A DNA stretch of 64,000 nucleotides, taken from contig CM040425.1 of NCBI GenBank assembly GCA_022702705.1, forward strand, positions 9,750,001 to 9,814,000, in the 5' to 3' direction. The notes beneath the pieces were generated by a model. That model had not been told where the DNA came from and did not search any database. It saw nothing but the letters and a program-made list of their open reading frames with translations. The stretch is from Papilionanthe hookeriana x Papilionanthe teres. Taxonomy: Eukaryota > Streptophyta > Magnoliopsida > Asparagales > Orchidaceae. The position numbers and the translations under genes were made by a program. Shown here one piece after another: positions 49,860-62,500 of the stretch (positions are counted from its first letter, which is position 1; each line of letters starts with the position of its first letter).

Positions 49860-50298
49860 GGGCTTCCGACTTTCTTTTACAATTTTGATCTATTCGAGCC
49901 CGCTCCAATGTCTAATATGTTTAATTAAGCATTGAATAACATCCTAAAACCTTGGCAAATGATATTTTCTTAACACAAACAACACATAACATTACTTTCA
50001 TATATAAAATTCGTGAGTCATACACATACACACAACATTAAAATTACACATTTTCAAGCCATATAATCTTAAATTCAGCGTCGCACACAACCACAACACA
50101 ATATGCTGAGAACTAAACAAACAATCATGTCCAAATATAACTTTCAAACCAAATTAAGTAAAGCAAAACAAAGTAATCCGATACACAAACATAGAAATAC
50201 AATAATCAAGTTCATTCTTCCTCCTAACTATCATCAATTCTCAAATATCTCATCTATTAAGAATGGACAAATAAATTATAGAATGGACGAAATGGAAA
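49860..50298 (-). other. Spacer between E3 extra ORFs
   Basis: A-rich on the plus strand, with no supported ORF or repeat. Confidence 0.5.
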
Positions 50299-51305
50299 TT
50301 ATTCAGTAGAATCCTCTTCAATCCAACCTTTTCTTCTCATCAACTGCGTCAAAGTTCCTTCAAGATATCTAGAATGATCAAAATGCTCCTTCATTCTCCA
50401 ATCCAGATGATCAAAGGAATCAGAAAGATTGTTGATTGCATTCATCAAATGTTGTACTTCCTTCTCCAATTACTTGATTTTCTTCAGGATAATTTGTGAA
50501 CCTTCAGGAAAATAAGGAGAAATAGGTGCCGACCTTTGAGATTATTGATCTTCAATAATGCTCGTATCATTCATATCACCAATTGACTGGTTATTATATG
50601 CATCTACTGGGTCTATAGGCTTCCAAGGTAGAAGTTCTCTTTCCCAGTTCTCATATGGCACTTGTGATTAACTGCAAAGAAGAATTATGGTGGAAGGATT
50701 TCCAAGCCCATACTTCGATCCATGAAGGATCAATCCCAAAACAGACTTAACAATTATCGAACCAACATCAATAGACATTCTCATTTGAATACAATAATTC
50801 AGAATAACACACTCCTTAGTTACCTTACTGATTTTCATTGTTGGGAGAAATTTTGCACAAATGAAGTAATGTAAGTGTTTCCGCATAGGATTTAACAGTG
50901 TGGTCGGGAAACTTACATAACTGCTATCTCTTATCCCCAATTCATCACTTTCATCCGTTAGATATCGGTATATGACATTCATATTGTCCTTCATCGGGGC
51001 AAAATTTGAATAGTGGCAGAGTGACACTCTCTCTATCATTTATAAATCATTAATCCTTGAAGGAGTAAATGTGACAAACTTACCTTGCACATAAACTGAT
51101 CCTTGGTTGATATCATGAAGATTTGCATAAAACTCCTGTACAACCAAAACAACTACGATAGTAGTAATATAACACAATACTTCCAAAAGTCTCTGAACAA
51201 TAATCTCATCAATTCTATTTGTAGGAGAATCTGTACCTCCATTTATATATCATCGCTCCTTAATCAATCTCATTTTTGAGATATTTTTTTAAAAAAGTCA
51301 TTGTG
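50299..51305 (-). pseudogene. E3 extra ORF 1: full-length form of the putative plant transposon protein family
   Basis: The decayed start holds a VVLVVQEFYANLHDINQG block (about 51160-51110) and VTFTPSRIND, then a stop. Open from 51039: RKHLHYFICAKFLPTMKISK, VTKECVILNYCIQMRMSIDV. After further breaks, the C-terminus has LMNAINNLSDSFDHLDWRMK, EHFDHSRYLEG and KGWIEEDS, stop at 50299-50301. It therefore has both the family domain and the coiled-coil-like tail, whereas E1 and E4 keep only the tail in this position. It is a diverged paralogue of extra ORF 2. Confidence 0.7.
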
Positions 51306-51485
51306 CCTCGAAACTTACAAACTTTTTACAGTTGAACACTTGAAATCTCTGAGTTTCCATCGAGTTGGAATTCATTTGGAAAAAAATTGGGTCTTCCTCT
51401 TCGTTCCTTTGGTAGTTCCTATGTCTAGGGGCAGTTTTTGGAAGTTCTTATGGAGGTTTTGCTTCCTAGTACAGCCAAAACTCGG

Positions 51486-51560
51486 ATTTAAATACAAGAA
51501 ATGATTTTTCTAAATAGTGGCGCTGTCCGGCGCTGATAGCAGCACCGTTCGGCACTTTTT
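51486..51560 (-). promoter_or_regulatory. GC dyad plus TATA box before E3 extra ORF 1
   Basis: On the coding strand GTGCCGAACGGTGCTGC, then TATCAGCGCCGGACAGCGCC (51519-51555), followed by TTGTATTTAAATCC (TATTTAAAT at 51486-51494). The E3 LTR has a similar GTATTTAAACAC after its dyads. Confidence 0.5.
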
Positions 51561-51663
51561 CAACTTTCACTAAACTTTACTTCATTCAAATTTTTTTCCA
51601 AATTTCGATTCGATTCAATTCTTAAATTTTATTAATGATAATTAAGGAAGAATAAAACTTAAT

Positions 51664-51666
51664 TAA
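51664..51666 (+). repeat. Target-site duplication TAA, left
   Basis: TAA flanks both ends of the DNA element, as expected for PIF/Harbinger (3-bp TWA duplications). Confidence 0.7.
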
Positions 51667-52784
51667 GGGCCCGTTTGGGCAGCTTATAAGTGCGGCGGCG
51701 TTTTTGAAAATTTCGTCGCTCCGTTTGTTTAACACTTTTAGAATGCATTTTTAAAAACTGAGTTTTCAATTCTTTAATTGCCGCTGCCGCAGGAGCTACC
51801 CCGTGTTCCACGTTTGCTTCGTGACATTTACCCCAGATGCCCTCGTCTCTCTTGCATCTCACAATCCTTCTCTCCTACGATGACACCGAAATAGCTAGGA
51901 TGGAAATGAAGGGATTACTGGCTCTCTCACATCTCACAATCCTTCTCTCCCGCGATGACACTGAAATAGCTACGATGGAAATGAAGGGATTGCTGGCCCT
52001 CTCACATCTCACGATCCTTCTCTTCCGCGATGACACCGAAACTGCTAGGATGAAAAATGAAGGGATCAAACCTTACAAAGACCACCGAAATTCCCATCTT
52101 TCTCATCCTTCCACAACGCTCCGACCAAGGTAAGCATCGCGCCTTACCTACTCTTCGTTCATCTCGAATTATATCGTGCCCTACCTCCTCTTCGATTCAC
52201 AGGATTTATCGTGAATCAACTTCAGTTTGAGATTTACGTGAGGCATTTTTTCTTTTTGGCAAGATTTGGTGCTGAAGAAATGTACTATCGTTATTTCCAT
52301 ATTTCTGTGTTCGGGCTTGTCATTTTTATGTTTTCGTCAATGCTGAGATCAAACTTCTAGCAGTGATATTTGTACCAAGAATCAATGTTTGGGTGTTTGA
52401 TATGTAAATATATAAATTTTTTGAGATGAACTGGGAAATTTCCCAATGTGCTAGTTATGTAGGTTTAAAACCAGTTCAAATTTGGGGTTGGATCATTTTT
52501 ATAGGGCCTGAACTTTGCAAATCAGCCCTTGATTATTATAGGTTATCATTTATTAGTTGTAGTTTCATCTCAAATGAATTTTTAGGCATGTTTCTTCTAT
52601 ATTACTTAACAGGGGTAGAATAGTCATTTATCCATAAATAGCTGCAAATCAGATATTTTCAAGCAGTTGTCCCAAATAGCCATCTAGCTTATCAGGATAA
52701 TCTACTGATCAGCATCTTATTAGGATCAGCTGCTTATCTGGATAAGCTGATAAGCTACAGCTGGCCCCCCCCCCAAACAGACCC
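51667..52784. mobile_element. PIF/Harbinger-like non-autonomous DNA element
   Basis: The ends are GGGCCCGTTTGGG and, inverted, GGGTCTGTTTGGG, flanked by TAA on both sides; this is the terminal pattern of plant PIF/Harbinger or Tourist-like elements. Subterminal GCTTATAAG and GATAAGC words occur at both ends. At 1118 bp it is too short and has no transposase. It holds a 75-bp tandem repeat with a 98-codon frame, and then AACGCTCCGACCAAGGTAAG (near 52110-52137), which looks like a gene exon end with a splice donor followed by intron-like sequence. Capture of a host gene fragment is therefore possible. It lies between pol and extra ORF 1 of E3. Confidence 0.75.
51855..52066 (+). repeat. 75-bp tandem repeat, nearly three units
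   Basis: Units start CATCTCACAATCC at 51855, 51930 and 52005 (the last reads CATCTCACGATCC). Because 75 is a multiple of three, an ORF of 98 codons (51837-52133) and a shorter one on the other strand stay open, repeating the HLTILL...DDTE pattern. The open frames may simply result from the period. Confidence 0.85.
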
Positions 52785-52787
52785 TAA
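52785..52787 (+). repeat. Target-site duplication TAA, right
   Basis: It matches 51664-51666. Confidence 0.7.
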
Positions 52788-52840
52788 GCAACAAACAAAC
52801 ATAAATAACGCATCAAAAAAAGCAAATACTAAATAACTAT

Positions 52841-52885
52841 AGGTTGCCTCCCACAAAGCGCTTGGTTTAACGTCGTCAGCCCGAC
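52841..52885 (-). other. Conserved post-pol block in E3
   Basis: The coding strand reads GTCGGGCTGACGACG then TTAAACCAAGCGCTTTGTGG and GAGGCAACC. It begins 11 bases after the pol stop, and the same block is in E1 and E4. Confidence 0.6.
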
Positions 52886-52896
52886 AAAACATTCAA

Positions 52897-53965
52897 TTAA
52901 TCAAGTTGATCCAACATTAAAACCTTTTTAAAATTAGGTCTATTCCCTTCAAAATATGGTTTTAATCTTTGGCCGTTAACTTTGAATAATCTTCCATATT
53001 TAGGGTCTTCGATAATCACAGTTCCAAACTGATACACTTTTACGATAATTAAAGGTCTTGTCCATCTAGATTTCAGTTTCCCAGGAAATAATTTCAATCT
53101 TGTATTGTTTAATAAAACTTTTTGTCCTGGTTCAAGTTCCCTTCTGATAATCTTCAGATCATACCGTATTTTTCTTCTTTCCTTATATATTCTATCATTA
53201 TCACATGATTCATTTCTGATTTCTTCTAATTCATTCAATTGCAACAATCTCTTCTCAAAGTCTTTTAGATTAAAATTCGATTTCTTTATTACCCAATATG
53301 CTTTATATTCTAATCCAACTGATAAGTGACAAGTTTTTCCAAAGATTAATCTGTACAGGACATTCCTATAAGAGTTTTGTAAGAAGTTTTGTATGCCCAT
53401 AAAGTAGTATCTAATCTAGCAGACCAATCTAGTTTCTCAGAATTAATAACTTTCTCCAAAATTCATTTAATTTCATGATTAGATACCTTTTCTAAACCAT
53501 TAGTTTGGGGATGATAAGCTGTAGAGTTCTATGCACAATGTTATATTTTTCTACCAATCTCTGAATTAGTCTTAAAATGGGATCCTCCATCAGTGATGAT
53601 TACTCTAGGCATTCCACATCTTGTGAAAACTTTTTTCATTAAAAACCTCGAAACACTTTTAGCGTCACACCTAGGTAAAGCTATTGCTTCAATCCATTTT
53701 GATACATAATCAACAGTAATCAGTATATATATATTTACAAATGAAGGCATAAATGGTCCCATAAAATCTAATCCCCATGCATCAAAAGTTTTAACTTCCC
53801 AAGTAAAATTAAGAGGCATTTCATTTCTTCAAGATATATTGCCTATTATCTGACATCGATCACAAGTTTTGATAAATTTATAAACGTCTATGAAAAGTGT
53901 CGGCCAATAAAATCTGGATTGCAAAATCTTATGTGCAGGTCAATCAATTCTGAAATTTCCTCCAA
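52897..53965 (-). pseudogene. E3 integrase region of pol
   Basis: A CDRCQIIG-like zinc-binding end is readable near 53850. The core is open at 53819-53541: WGLDFMGPFMPSF with the first Asp, YVSKWIEAIALP, and ITDGGSHF with the second Asp intact. Near 53470 the block that holds the catalytic Glu reads GLEKVSNHEIK, where relatives have VEVSN, so Glu seems replaced by Lys. The C-terminal part is open from 53400 (LRQLNELEEIRNES-like, LEPGQKVLLNNTRLKLFPGK, FKVNGQRLKPYFEG), stop at 52897-52899. Confidence 0.83.
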
Positions 53966-54229
53966 ATTTAGAATAATGACATTCTTGAATAACTTTTTCA
54001 GTTTCTTCATAAGGCAGACATCTCCTTATAATAAGATCTTTACATTGCTTGTACAGATAAGGATCATCCCAGAAATAAAATTTAGCATCATGCTAATATT
54101 TTTTCTGCTGTTGCATTGTTAAATCGGTGGTAAAATATTACTAATGATGTAGTTCACAATATCAACATACCACGATAAATTTCCTTTCATAATATTATAT
54201 AATTGCTCATCTGGAAAAGTTTCAGTAAT

Positions 54230-54660
54230 TTCTTTCTCAAAATCATCCAAATTACTTTATTCAAGTCTAGATAAATGATCGGTTATTTGATTATCGGGTT
54301 TTAATAACAATCTCAAAGTCAAATTCTTGTATTAAAAGCATCCATCGAATCAGTTTTGGTTTTGCATCCTTCTTTTGCATTAAGTATTTAATAGCAGAAT
54401 GATCAGTATCACTATTCATTTTGCACCGATTAAGTAATATTAAAATTTTTCAAAAGCATATACAATTGCTAATAACCCTCTCTCAGTAGTAGTGTAATTA
54501 ATTTGAGTAGCAGTAAGAGTTTTACTAGCATAGTATATAACTTAAACATTTTGTCATTTCTTTGCCCTAAAACAACTCCAATAGCATATTCGCTAGCATT
54601 GCACATTAACTCAAATGGTTTCTCCCAATCAGATGAAATTATTATAGGTGTAGCAATTAA
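54230..54660 (-). pseudogene. E3 RNase H region of pol
   Basis: It starts SSDWEKPFELMCNASEYAIG, runs to VVLGQRNDKMFKLYT where the frame is lost, and reappears as fragments of the KYLMQKKDAKPKLIRW and DHLSRLE type around 54400-54260. It is heavily decayed. Confidence 0.75.
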
Positions 54661-55660
54661 TTTTTCCTTCAATAGATCGAAAGCTTTTAAAAATTCTTCA
54701 TTAAAATCAAACATTCTATCATTTTCCAAAAGTTGGCATAGAGACTTGGAAATTTTTGAAAAGTCTTTGATATAGTGCTTGTAGAATCCTACATGTCCTA
54801 AAAAGCTTCTTACCCCTCTCACAGTTTTTGGAGGTGGTAGTTTTTCCATAACTTGATATTTCGCAAGATCTACTTCTATACCATATTCAGATATTTTATG
54901 CCCAAGCACATTTCCTCCTGAAACCATAAATTGACAATTTTCCCAGTTTATGACTAAATTTGTTCTCTTGCATACCTCTAAAACTTTTTCTAAGTTCCAT
55001 AGACATGCATCAAATGAATCTCCAAATACTGAGAAAACATCCATAAACACTTCTATTCCATCATCAATTAATTTACTAAATAAAGACGTCATACATTTTT
55101 GAAATGTTACAGGTGCATTGCATAATCCAAAGGGCATTCTTCTAAAAGAAAAAGTTCCATAAGGGCTTGTAGATATAGTCTTTTCTTGATCCTCAAAAGC
55201 AATAGGTATTTGGTGATAACTGATATATCCATCTAGAAAGCAATAGTACTTGTGTCCAGCAAGTATGTCTGCATTTGGTCTAAAAAAGGTAATGGAAGGA
55301 GATCTTTTCTGGTGGCGGCGTTTAATTTTCTATAATCAAGACATATTCTCCAAACAGCGACTTGTCTTGTCAGAATAATTTAATTTTGATCATTTACGTC
55401 AACAGTCACTCCTCCTTTCTTAAGAACACAATGAATTGGGCTTACTCAAACACTATCAAAAATAGGATATTTTATTCCATCATGTAACCACTTTAAAATC
55501 TCTTTTTTAACCACTTCTTTCATTTTTGGTTTCAGTCTCCTTTGTGCATCAACTCTTGGTTTATGTTGTCATCCAATAAAATTCTATGCATACAAATCAA
55601 AGGATTGATTCCTTTAATATCAGCTATGGACTAACCAAAAGCCTTTTTGTATCTTTTTAA
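54660..55660 (-). pseudogene. E3 reverse transcriptase region of pol
   Basis: The N-terminal blocks are broken (PKMKEVVKKEILKW region at 55500; TGDAGVWRI-like IDYRKLN at 55330 shifted). It is open from 55137: MPFGLCNAPVTFQKCMTSLF, then the catalytic motif, which reads FMDVF: the second Asp of FMDD is Val, which would abolish polymerase activity. LGHKISEYGIEVDLAKYQVM and SFLGHVGFYKHYIKDFSKIS follow. Confidence 0.87.
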
Positions 55661-55675
55661 AGATCCCAATAATTT

Positions 55676-56520
55676 TTATTCTTGATATTCATTTAAATCC
55701 GAGGATACAATGATTGGTAAAGTATATGATTCTCCTAAAAACATGTACTTTAAATGATTAGGAAGAATTTTTAGCTCAAGCTCAGGGGTTTTAATGATAG
55801 ATGAAATAAAAAATTTATCTCCATTTTTCATAGTATCTAATCTTTCAAAATTTTCATGAACAAAGTCTAACTTTTCATTCTTCATATCATCCAAATTATC
55901 TTCATTTTCACTTTCATTTTCATCCTCAAATTCCACATTTTCTTCAAATACTTCTAAAAAATGATCTTCTCTTAAATAATCGCAGACTTCCATTCGCTAT
56001 CACTCATCATCTTTTTCAGTTGAAGGGTACTTCATAGATTTCAGAATATTGAAAGTTACCTTTTGGTCATTAACTCTCATAGTTAATTCTCCTTTTTGGA
56101 CATCAATCATAGCTCTTCTAGTTGCAAGAAATGGTTATTCCAAAATAATTGGAATTTATTTATCTTCCTCCATATCTAATACAATAAAGTCTACAGGAAA
56201 GATAAATTTATCCGCCTTCACTAATACGTTTTCCACAACTCCCGTAGGATAAGTGATAGAACGATCAGTAAGTTGAAGAGTCTCAGATGTAGGTGAAATT
56301 TCTCTTATTCCCAATCTTATGAAAGTTGATAAAGGCATAAGATTAATACTAGCTCCAAGATCACATAAAGCTCTTCTGAAAAAATTTTCACCTATAGTGC
56401 ACAGGATGGTGAAACTACCTAGGTCTTTAAGTTTTTCAGGAAGCCTTTTCTAGATAATTGCACTACACTCACCACTAAGTGCAACAGTCTCATGGTATTT
56501 AAACTTTATCTTCCTTTTAA
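55676..56520 (-). pseudogene. E3 protease and protease-RT linker
   Basis: Protease blocks: YHETVALSGECSAII, IGENFFRRALCDLGASIN, LMPLSTFIRLGIREISP, TLQLTDRSITYPTGVVENVL, IDVQKGELTMRVNDQKVTFN, with stops near 56160 and 56000. The acidic linker (EVFEENVEFEDENESENEDN) and PELELKILPNHLKYMFLG follow. The active site DLGAS is intact. Upstream the gag-side sequence NYAKFWKDIL reaches the edge of GL copy D. Confidence 0.85.
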
Positions 56521-56547
56521 GAATATCCTTCCAAAACTTTGCATAAT

Positions 56548-59500
56548 TGTCGGCATATTTTTTAGGTTATGTGTTTTGAAAAGGGATCGCTTACAGAAAT
56601 TGTCAGCGAATTTTTAGATTTTAAGTTTAATATATATATATATATATATATATAATTTAAAAAGTAGCATTTGATTTTGAAAATAATTTTAAGATATGAA
56701 ATCAAACCGATCTCACATCCTAAATAGTTTATATAAAAGAGCACCGCGCCACAAACCATGTATCTATCCCGAAGAATAGACACACTGCTTGATGATGGGG
56801 CTCGATTAAATAAAGTAGAAGATTTGTGACATCCGTTTAGTATGCGAACCAATTTTATAAGCCAACAAGTTCCCCTGCTTAATATAAAGGAATTAAGCAG
56901 GGTTTATATTACCTGGGTTCTTAAAGTTCCCTATAAGGGCAAGCCCCTATAGTTAATTACATCTTAAATGACGGGAATCATTTAAGAAAACTCTCGATAA
57001 TGATCAGTAGTTTTGCTCTGAAGAATTTCAAAGTTTAAGGTTTTCAAAGGATTTGAGCTTTGGAAATTTCAATAGGGAATGGATCAAATTTGGAACAATT
57101 TATTTTAGGAGTCCAAAGGAAGAGAAGTAGGAGAAGCTGAGGATCCAAGAAGAATCTTGGCAACTTCCCAAACTATCCTATTGTTTGGCTTCAATTTGAG
57201 AGTTTTTTAATGTTGTAATCCTGCCTATTTTAATTAATTAGGACTTATATTTGTATGACATAATCACACAAATAGCCTCGAAGATGTGAGGGTTTATGTC
57301 GTACCAAACGACTACCTCGGAGTCCTAAGACCGGTTATGGCTTAATTTACATAACATGATTATGCAAATGCCTAACGAAGAGTTGGGGATTTATGTTGCA
57401 CTAAGAAAACTACCTCAAAATCCTATGGCTTTGTTATTTAATTCTATGAAAGGTTTTGTTGATGTAGATTCCAGTTTTGTTGACGACGATGGCCGTGCTG
57501 CCCACTATGCTCCAAGCTCCGTATTGCTGCAGAGGTTTAGTTTTAGAAAGTAAAAATCAGGAGATGAGAGAAGTTTTTTGGTTTAGAAAAGTCTTAAATT
57601 CCAAATATTTTTAATGTTTTACTTAAAACAAATCTTAAAGTTGGTTAAACAGAACTGTTTAAGATCCCACGGTTCCGTCATCCCGGCACCGTTATTTTCA
57701 TCAGATTCAGTTAGTCCAAATGAATTTGCTAAACTCAACTGAATGAGTTCCACACTTTCATTTAGACAGTGGGAAATCCCATTAGCAACACGTGGGTTAC
57801 ATCATCTATGGTATTCCCGATCATCCAACGAGACATTTTGATTTAATTGTAGTTGTAGTTTTGTGTTCTGTTTGTGATTAAATTTTGAGTTGTTTTATAT
57901 TTTGAATGTTGTGGCGGTGAATTTTATTTTGTTGTGAGTTTTAATTTAATTTTGGGTTTCAGTTTTGTGGCTATCCTAAATTTTTCAGTTTTCATACAGG
58001 GTGACATTCTTGTTTATCATGCAAGAGAAGTAAAGTACAGTGCAGGTAAATAAATTGCAATGAAATAAAAGCGTACCTGGTAAGAATTCCTATTTATCTT
58101 CCCCCGCACTTAAAACACAGGTTAAAGCATTTATATAATTGCAAGAAAACACCTAGGTAAAACTAAGGGAAGGCTTTGGTTGTCTACCAAAATCCTAATC
58201 CTATAGCTAGTCAATTCCTATGACGTCTAGGTTCTTATGTTTTGTTAAGGATGATTTTCTTCACCAAAGAACAATTAAACTCAATTGTTCTTCTAAAACA
58301 TTTCATCGTATTGAGAAGTGCTTAAGACGAATCCTAAACATCTTTTCAATACTTCTGAGATTATTTTGAGTCCAAATTAGTTTCATTGTACAAGTGAATT
58401 AATCATTCAAGAGATTTAGTTAAGTTTTGCTTCTTACTCAGTGAAGTAGGATGTTTGATTATCCTATGAGTGAAGTGACATTTCACTTAAAGCTTTATTT
58501 AAGAGTTATGATAATGAAAGCCTTTAGGGGAAAATTAATTTGTTGAAGGTTTTAACAGTTCTTAATTAGAAAATTGGAATTGATGATTTTAAAATGATTT
58601 GGTTTAGTTATAAAACTTTAATTAATAATTTTATGTTTGGAATAGTGTTCAAGTTAATTTTAATGTTTTAAATTTGTTTTAGGATTGTTTTCAAATGATA
58701 AATTAATTTTAATGTCCTCAATTTAATTTAATTAAGTTATTAAATCACTTAATGTTTTAAACTTTAATTTAATTAAGGGTTATTTTCTTTTTAATTATTT
58801 AATTATTAATTCCAATTATCATCTTAAGTTTAATTAACAGTTAAATATTATCAAAGTTATTTATTTAGGGATCTTAAATTAAAGAGTTGATGTCTTATCA
58901 AGTCATATCCCCAACTTTAATAATCCAAATTTTGATTATTCTTCCAAAATTTTAATTATTTAATTAATTAAGGTTCACTTTAAATGTTTTCAAGATGATT
59001 AATGGGTTTCTACCTCTTAATTACTTAAGGTTCAATCACCCAAGAGAAAATTAAGATCAAATATTTTACCCTCCCTTTGATTAGACCTAAATATTAATTA
59101 GGGTTAAAGTATTTTAATTACTTTTATACCCCTTTAGGCTTATTTATTTCATAACTCACTAAATTGAGCTCAAATGAACTTAAAATTCTTATGTCACTTC
59201 ACTCATATGTCAACTAAGACATTAGGGGAGAAAATGCGATTTTTCTGAATTTAATTTAATTTATATATTTATTTTTGTGAGAAAATGAGGGTTTTCAATG
59301 AAACTTGAACAACATGACCAAGGTGAGGTTTCTATCCTTAGGAAAATTGTGGGATGTCCCTACTGACCTCTCCTAGACCAATTTTAGTGATTTTTTTAAT
59401 TATATTTTATTTATTATAATTATTTTGTGTTTTATGGTATTAATTAATTATAAAATAAAATTAAAGTTGAAAATTAAGTTTTATATTTTTCTTAAATCCC

Positions 59501-62500
59501 TCTGACCTTAAGGAGTCCAGAGAAGCAAATTTTATATTTTTCTGATTTTTCTTTGATTTATTAGAATTACTTTAGTGAAAATGTTGGGAAATTCATTTTT
59601 TAATATTAAAAAAATGTCCTAAGCCTTTAAAATTCAATTTCTTAACCTATAGTTTTGAGAAAAGTATTTGGTTTGTTCCTAAGTGAGTAGGAAGCAAAAT
59701 ATAACATTTTTATGATTTTTAATATTTTTGTGATTTTTATGATTTTTTAATTATTAAAATTTTATAAATATGATTAAAAATGAAAATTGTTAGAAAATTT
59801 CAATTTTAATTTTTCTAGACTCCTCTGATAATAGAGAGCCCACAAAATCATTTTGGTGAATTTTTGAAGCGTATTTTAGGTTTTATGAATTTTTTAATTT
59901 TAAAATTAATCATACAACTTAAATAATTCATTTAATGGGTTAATCTATTTTCAATTGACTTCAAATTTTTATGTGAGGTTCTCTGCATCCTAAGTGACAG
60001 TGGAGAGTTGTTTTCAAGAGATTTTGATGAGTGGTTAATCCTAATTAATTAAAAGACAGTTTTGGGTGTTTAGGCCAATTAGGGTTATTCTTAAGGAATT
60101 AAACCAAACCATAATTTTCTAGGGTCCTCTGGTCATGAGATACCTCCGCAAATTTTCCTAGAATTTTCTAAGCAACATGCTAAATATTGGAATTAAAATG
60201 TCAAAACAGACACATAAATTTGAAAAATCAATATCTTACCACAGAGATGGCCTCTGGCCTTGGAAAATTCAGGGAATGTTCCCAAGAACAGAGGCTACAA
60301 AAGCCCTATGGTCTCATGTCATGGTGAATTGTATGCATGCATGGAGAATTAAAATACAGAAATCAGTAAATAATTAATTAAAAATAAAATACTCATCAAA
60401 ATAACTTAATTCTTTTCCACATTGTTCTCCTCTGTTCACTGAGCAAGAGGTTATTTTTATTTTATTTTTGTAATTTTTCTACACAAAGATATGAATTTTT
60501 GAAGTTCTGGGTAATTAAATAAATAAAAAAATACCTTATTTATCTACTTAAACCAGTCAGCGCCCCGTCATCCTGCGATTGATCGATAGCCCATGCGGCG
60601 TGCTCCCATTTGACGCCACCATTTGACTGAGGTACCACGCAGCCCGCGGTTCCGTCTCATATCTTGATCCGACGTGATCCTGGCTGTTCATCTGATACAA
60701 GCGCGATTCGAGGCTGCTGGTTATCGTCTCCGTCTGGTGTGTCCCGAGAGTCATCCACCTTCCAGGTTTGATATCTCACTCGATACTTAACCAAATTAAA
60801 CGTTCTTATGCTCTATGAACTCATCTCAATGAGATAAACACATCCATACGACTAACATACATTGAAATTGACTCAAGAAAAATGGAGAATCCATAGAAGC
60901 TCAGGAGGAAGAAGAGGTCAATACCTTTGCTCTGAGAAGTGAAGCTTTAATCAGAGAGTTGTGGCACCTTCGATTGATACCAAGGAAGCTCCAGATGACG
61001 TCTCTGGCTCTGAGGAATTGTCCAGGTATGAAAGTGACCAGGGCCAATTTCAAAGCTTGGCCAATAGGGAGAATGACTGGCTTGGTGAGGGGGCTTTGCT
61101 GGGGAACTTCTTTTCTTGGTCTGGTGAAGGTGTAGGGCTGCTCAATTTGGAGTTTGGTTCACTGTGGAGAAGTGTCATGGTTTTGGGCTCAAAATTGAAC
61201 TCAGAAATTGAGCTCATAGAGGGGGGTTTTAGGGCTGGATTTCAGTGGGGATTAAGTGCTCTATGTTTGGAGAAGGGTCTGGAATGATTTTGGCAGAGTT
61301 TTGTTAGGGTTTTGGTTCAGCACCTTATTTGGCTGAGAGGGTGTGGTGTTTAAATAGAGCTGGCTAGAGGGCTTCCCAGGGGGGTTTGAAGGCTTGGATC
61401 AACTGCTCAGGGCAAGGGAAGAACAGCTGTATTGGCCATTGGGCATGAGACAGCTCAGCAAGGGAAAATTTGAACGTTTTGCTCATATGGAGCTCTCGGC
61501 CATGGCATTTTCCGGTGACCCAGGTGGCTGGCCGGCAGAGTCAGGTCAGCCTCAGGGTCGGGGAGGTCAGGGCTTGATGTTTGTGAGTTAAATTGGCTTT
61601 GGCCATGTGTAAAGTGGTTTGATTAAAATGGAAAAGGAGGAGGGGCTATTTTGAGTTCAAATAGGTTAAGCCATGGTTTTGGGCTTCGTGCACCACCCAA
61701 GGCTTGACTTTGGGCTGAAAGGAATCATTTGGGTCAGCTGAATTGGAGTGGTGAAGCCTCCATCCATTGTGATGTGGCTAAACTTGATTTAGAGTGTAGC
61801 ATAATGTGGTTAAAAAGTGATAATGAAGGGTTATGAAAGAACCCCCTCTTCTTACCATTAATGGCTTGGTGAGGTGTCCAAGGCTTTCATGGCTTCCATG
61901 TGGCTTGTGCATCGCTTCTTGGCTCACATTTGGCTTGGGAAATGGCTTGGTCAATTTCATGTAAGAGGGTTATTTGGAATTTTGAAAACTTTGGATTTTT
62001 GATGGGATTTGTCATGATGCCATTTTGGTTTAATCAAAATGATAGATTTTGGACTTAGGGGATAGTTTTAATTAAATGGGCATGATGAGACAATATCACA
62101 TGGGCTTTGGAATAAGTCTTGGGCCTTTGAAATTGTTTTTGGAAGGGCTTTTAAAATGTCTTAGGAAGGTAGGCTTTTAGGTTTTTTTTAAAACAAATTG
62201 ATGGATGAAAATTTGGTGAAGGGTTGTGTCAAATAAATGTTGCAATTGGTTTAAGAATGTTCCATGAGTTATCTGGAACAAGTTTTGGGTGATTTTGAGT
62301 TGAATTGGGTTTAATTTGGGTCTTTTTGGTAATGGGACCAAAGTGGATCAAATTGGGCTAACTTGGGTTAAGGTTGGGCCAATGTTGGGTTTGATGTAAA
62401 ATTAATGTTGAGAAATGTTTATGGGCGTGTGACAAAGAGTTTTCAAATTTGGTTGGGCTTTGAGTTTTCAATTGGAGTGGTTTGGATGGACATTGGGCTC

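Larger units (their letters stand above)
37933..56547 (-). mobile_element. E3: Athila-lineage retrotransposon (family II), interrupted by GL copies C and D
   Basis: On the minus strand: protease, RT, RNase H, integrase, post-pol block, extra ORF 1, extra ORF 2, 3' untranslated region, and a 3' LTR in two pieces (45760-46946 and 37933-38379) separated by GL copy C. GL copy D cuts it between gag and protease (NYAKFWKDIL reads to its edge). Its gag and 5' LTR must be right of the window. It is inserted in E2 pol; GAAAC (37928-37932) is the probable target duplication. The dyads are of the GCCGAACGGCG type, shared with E2. Confidence 0.88.
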
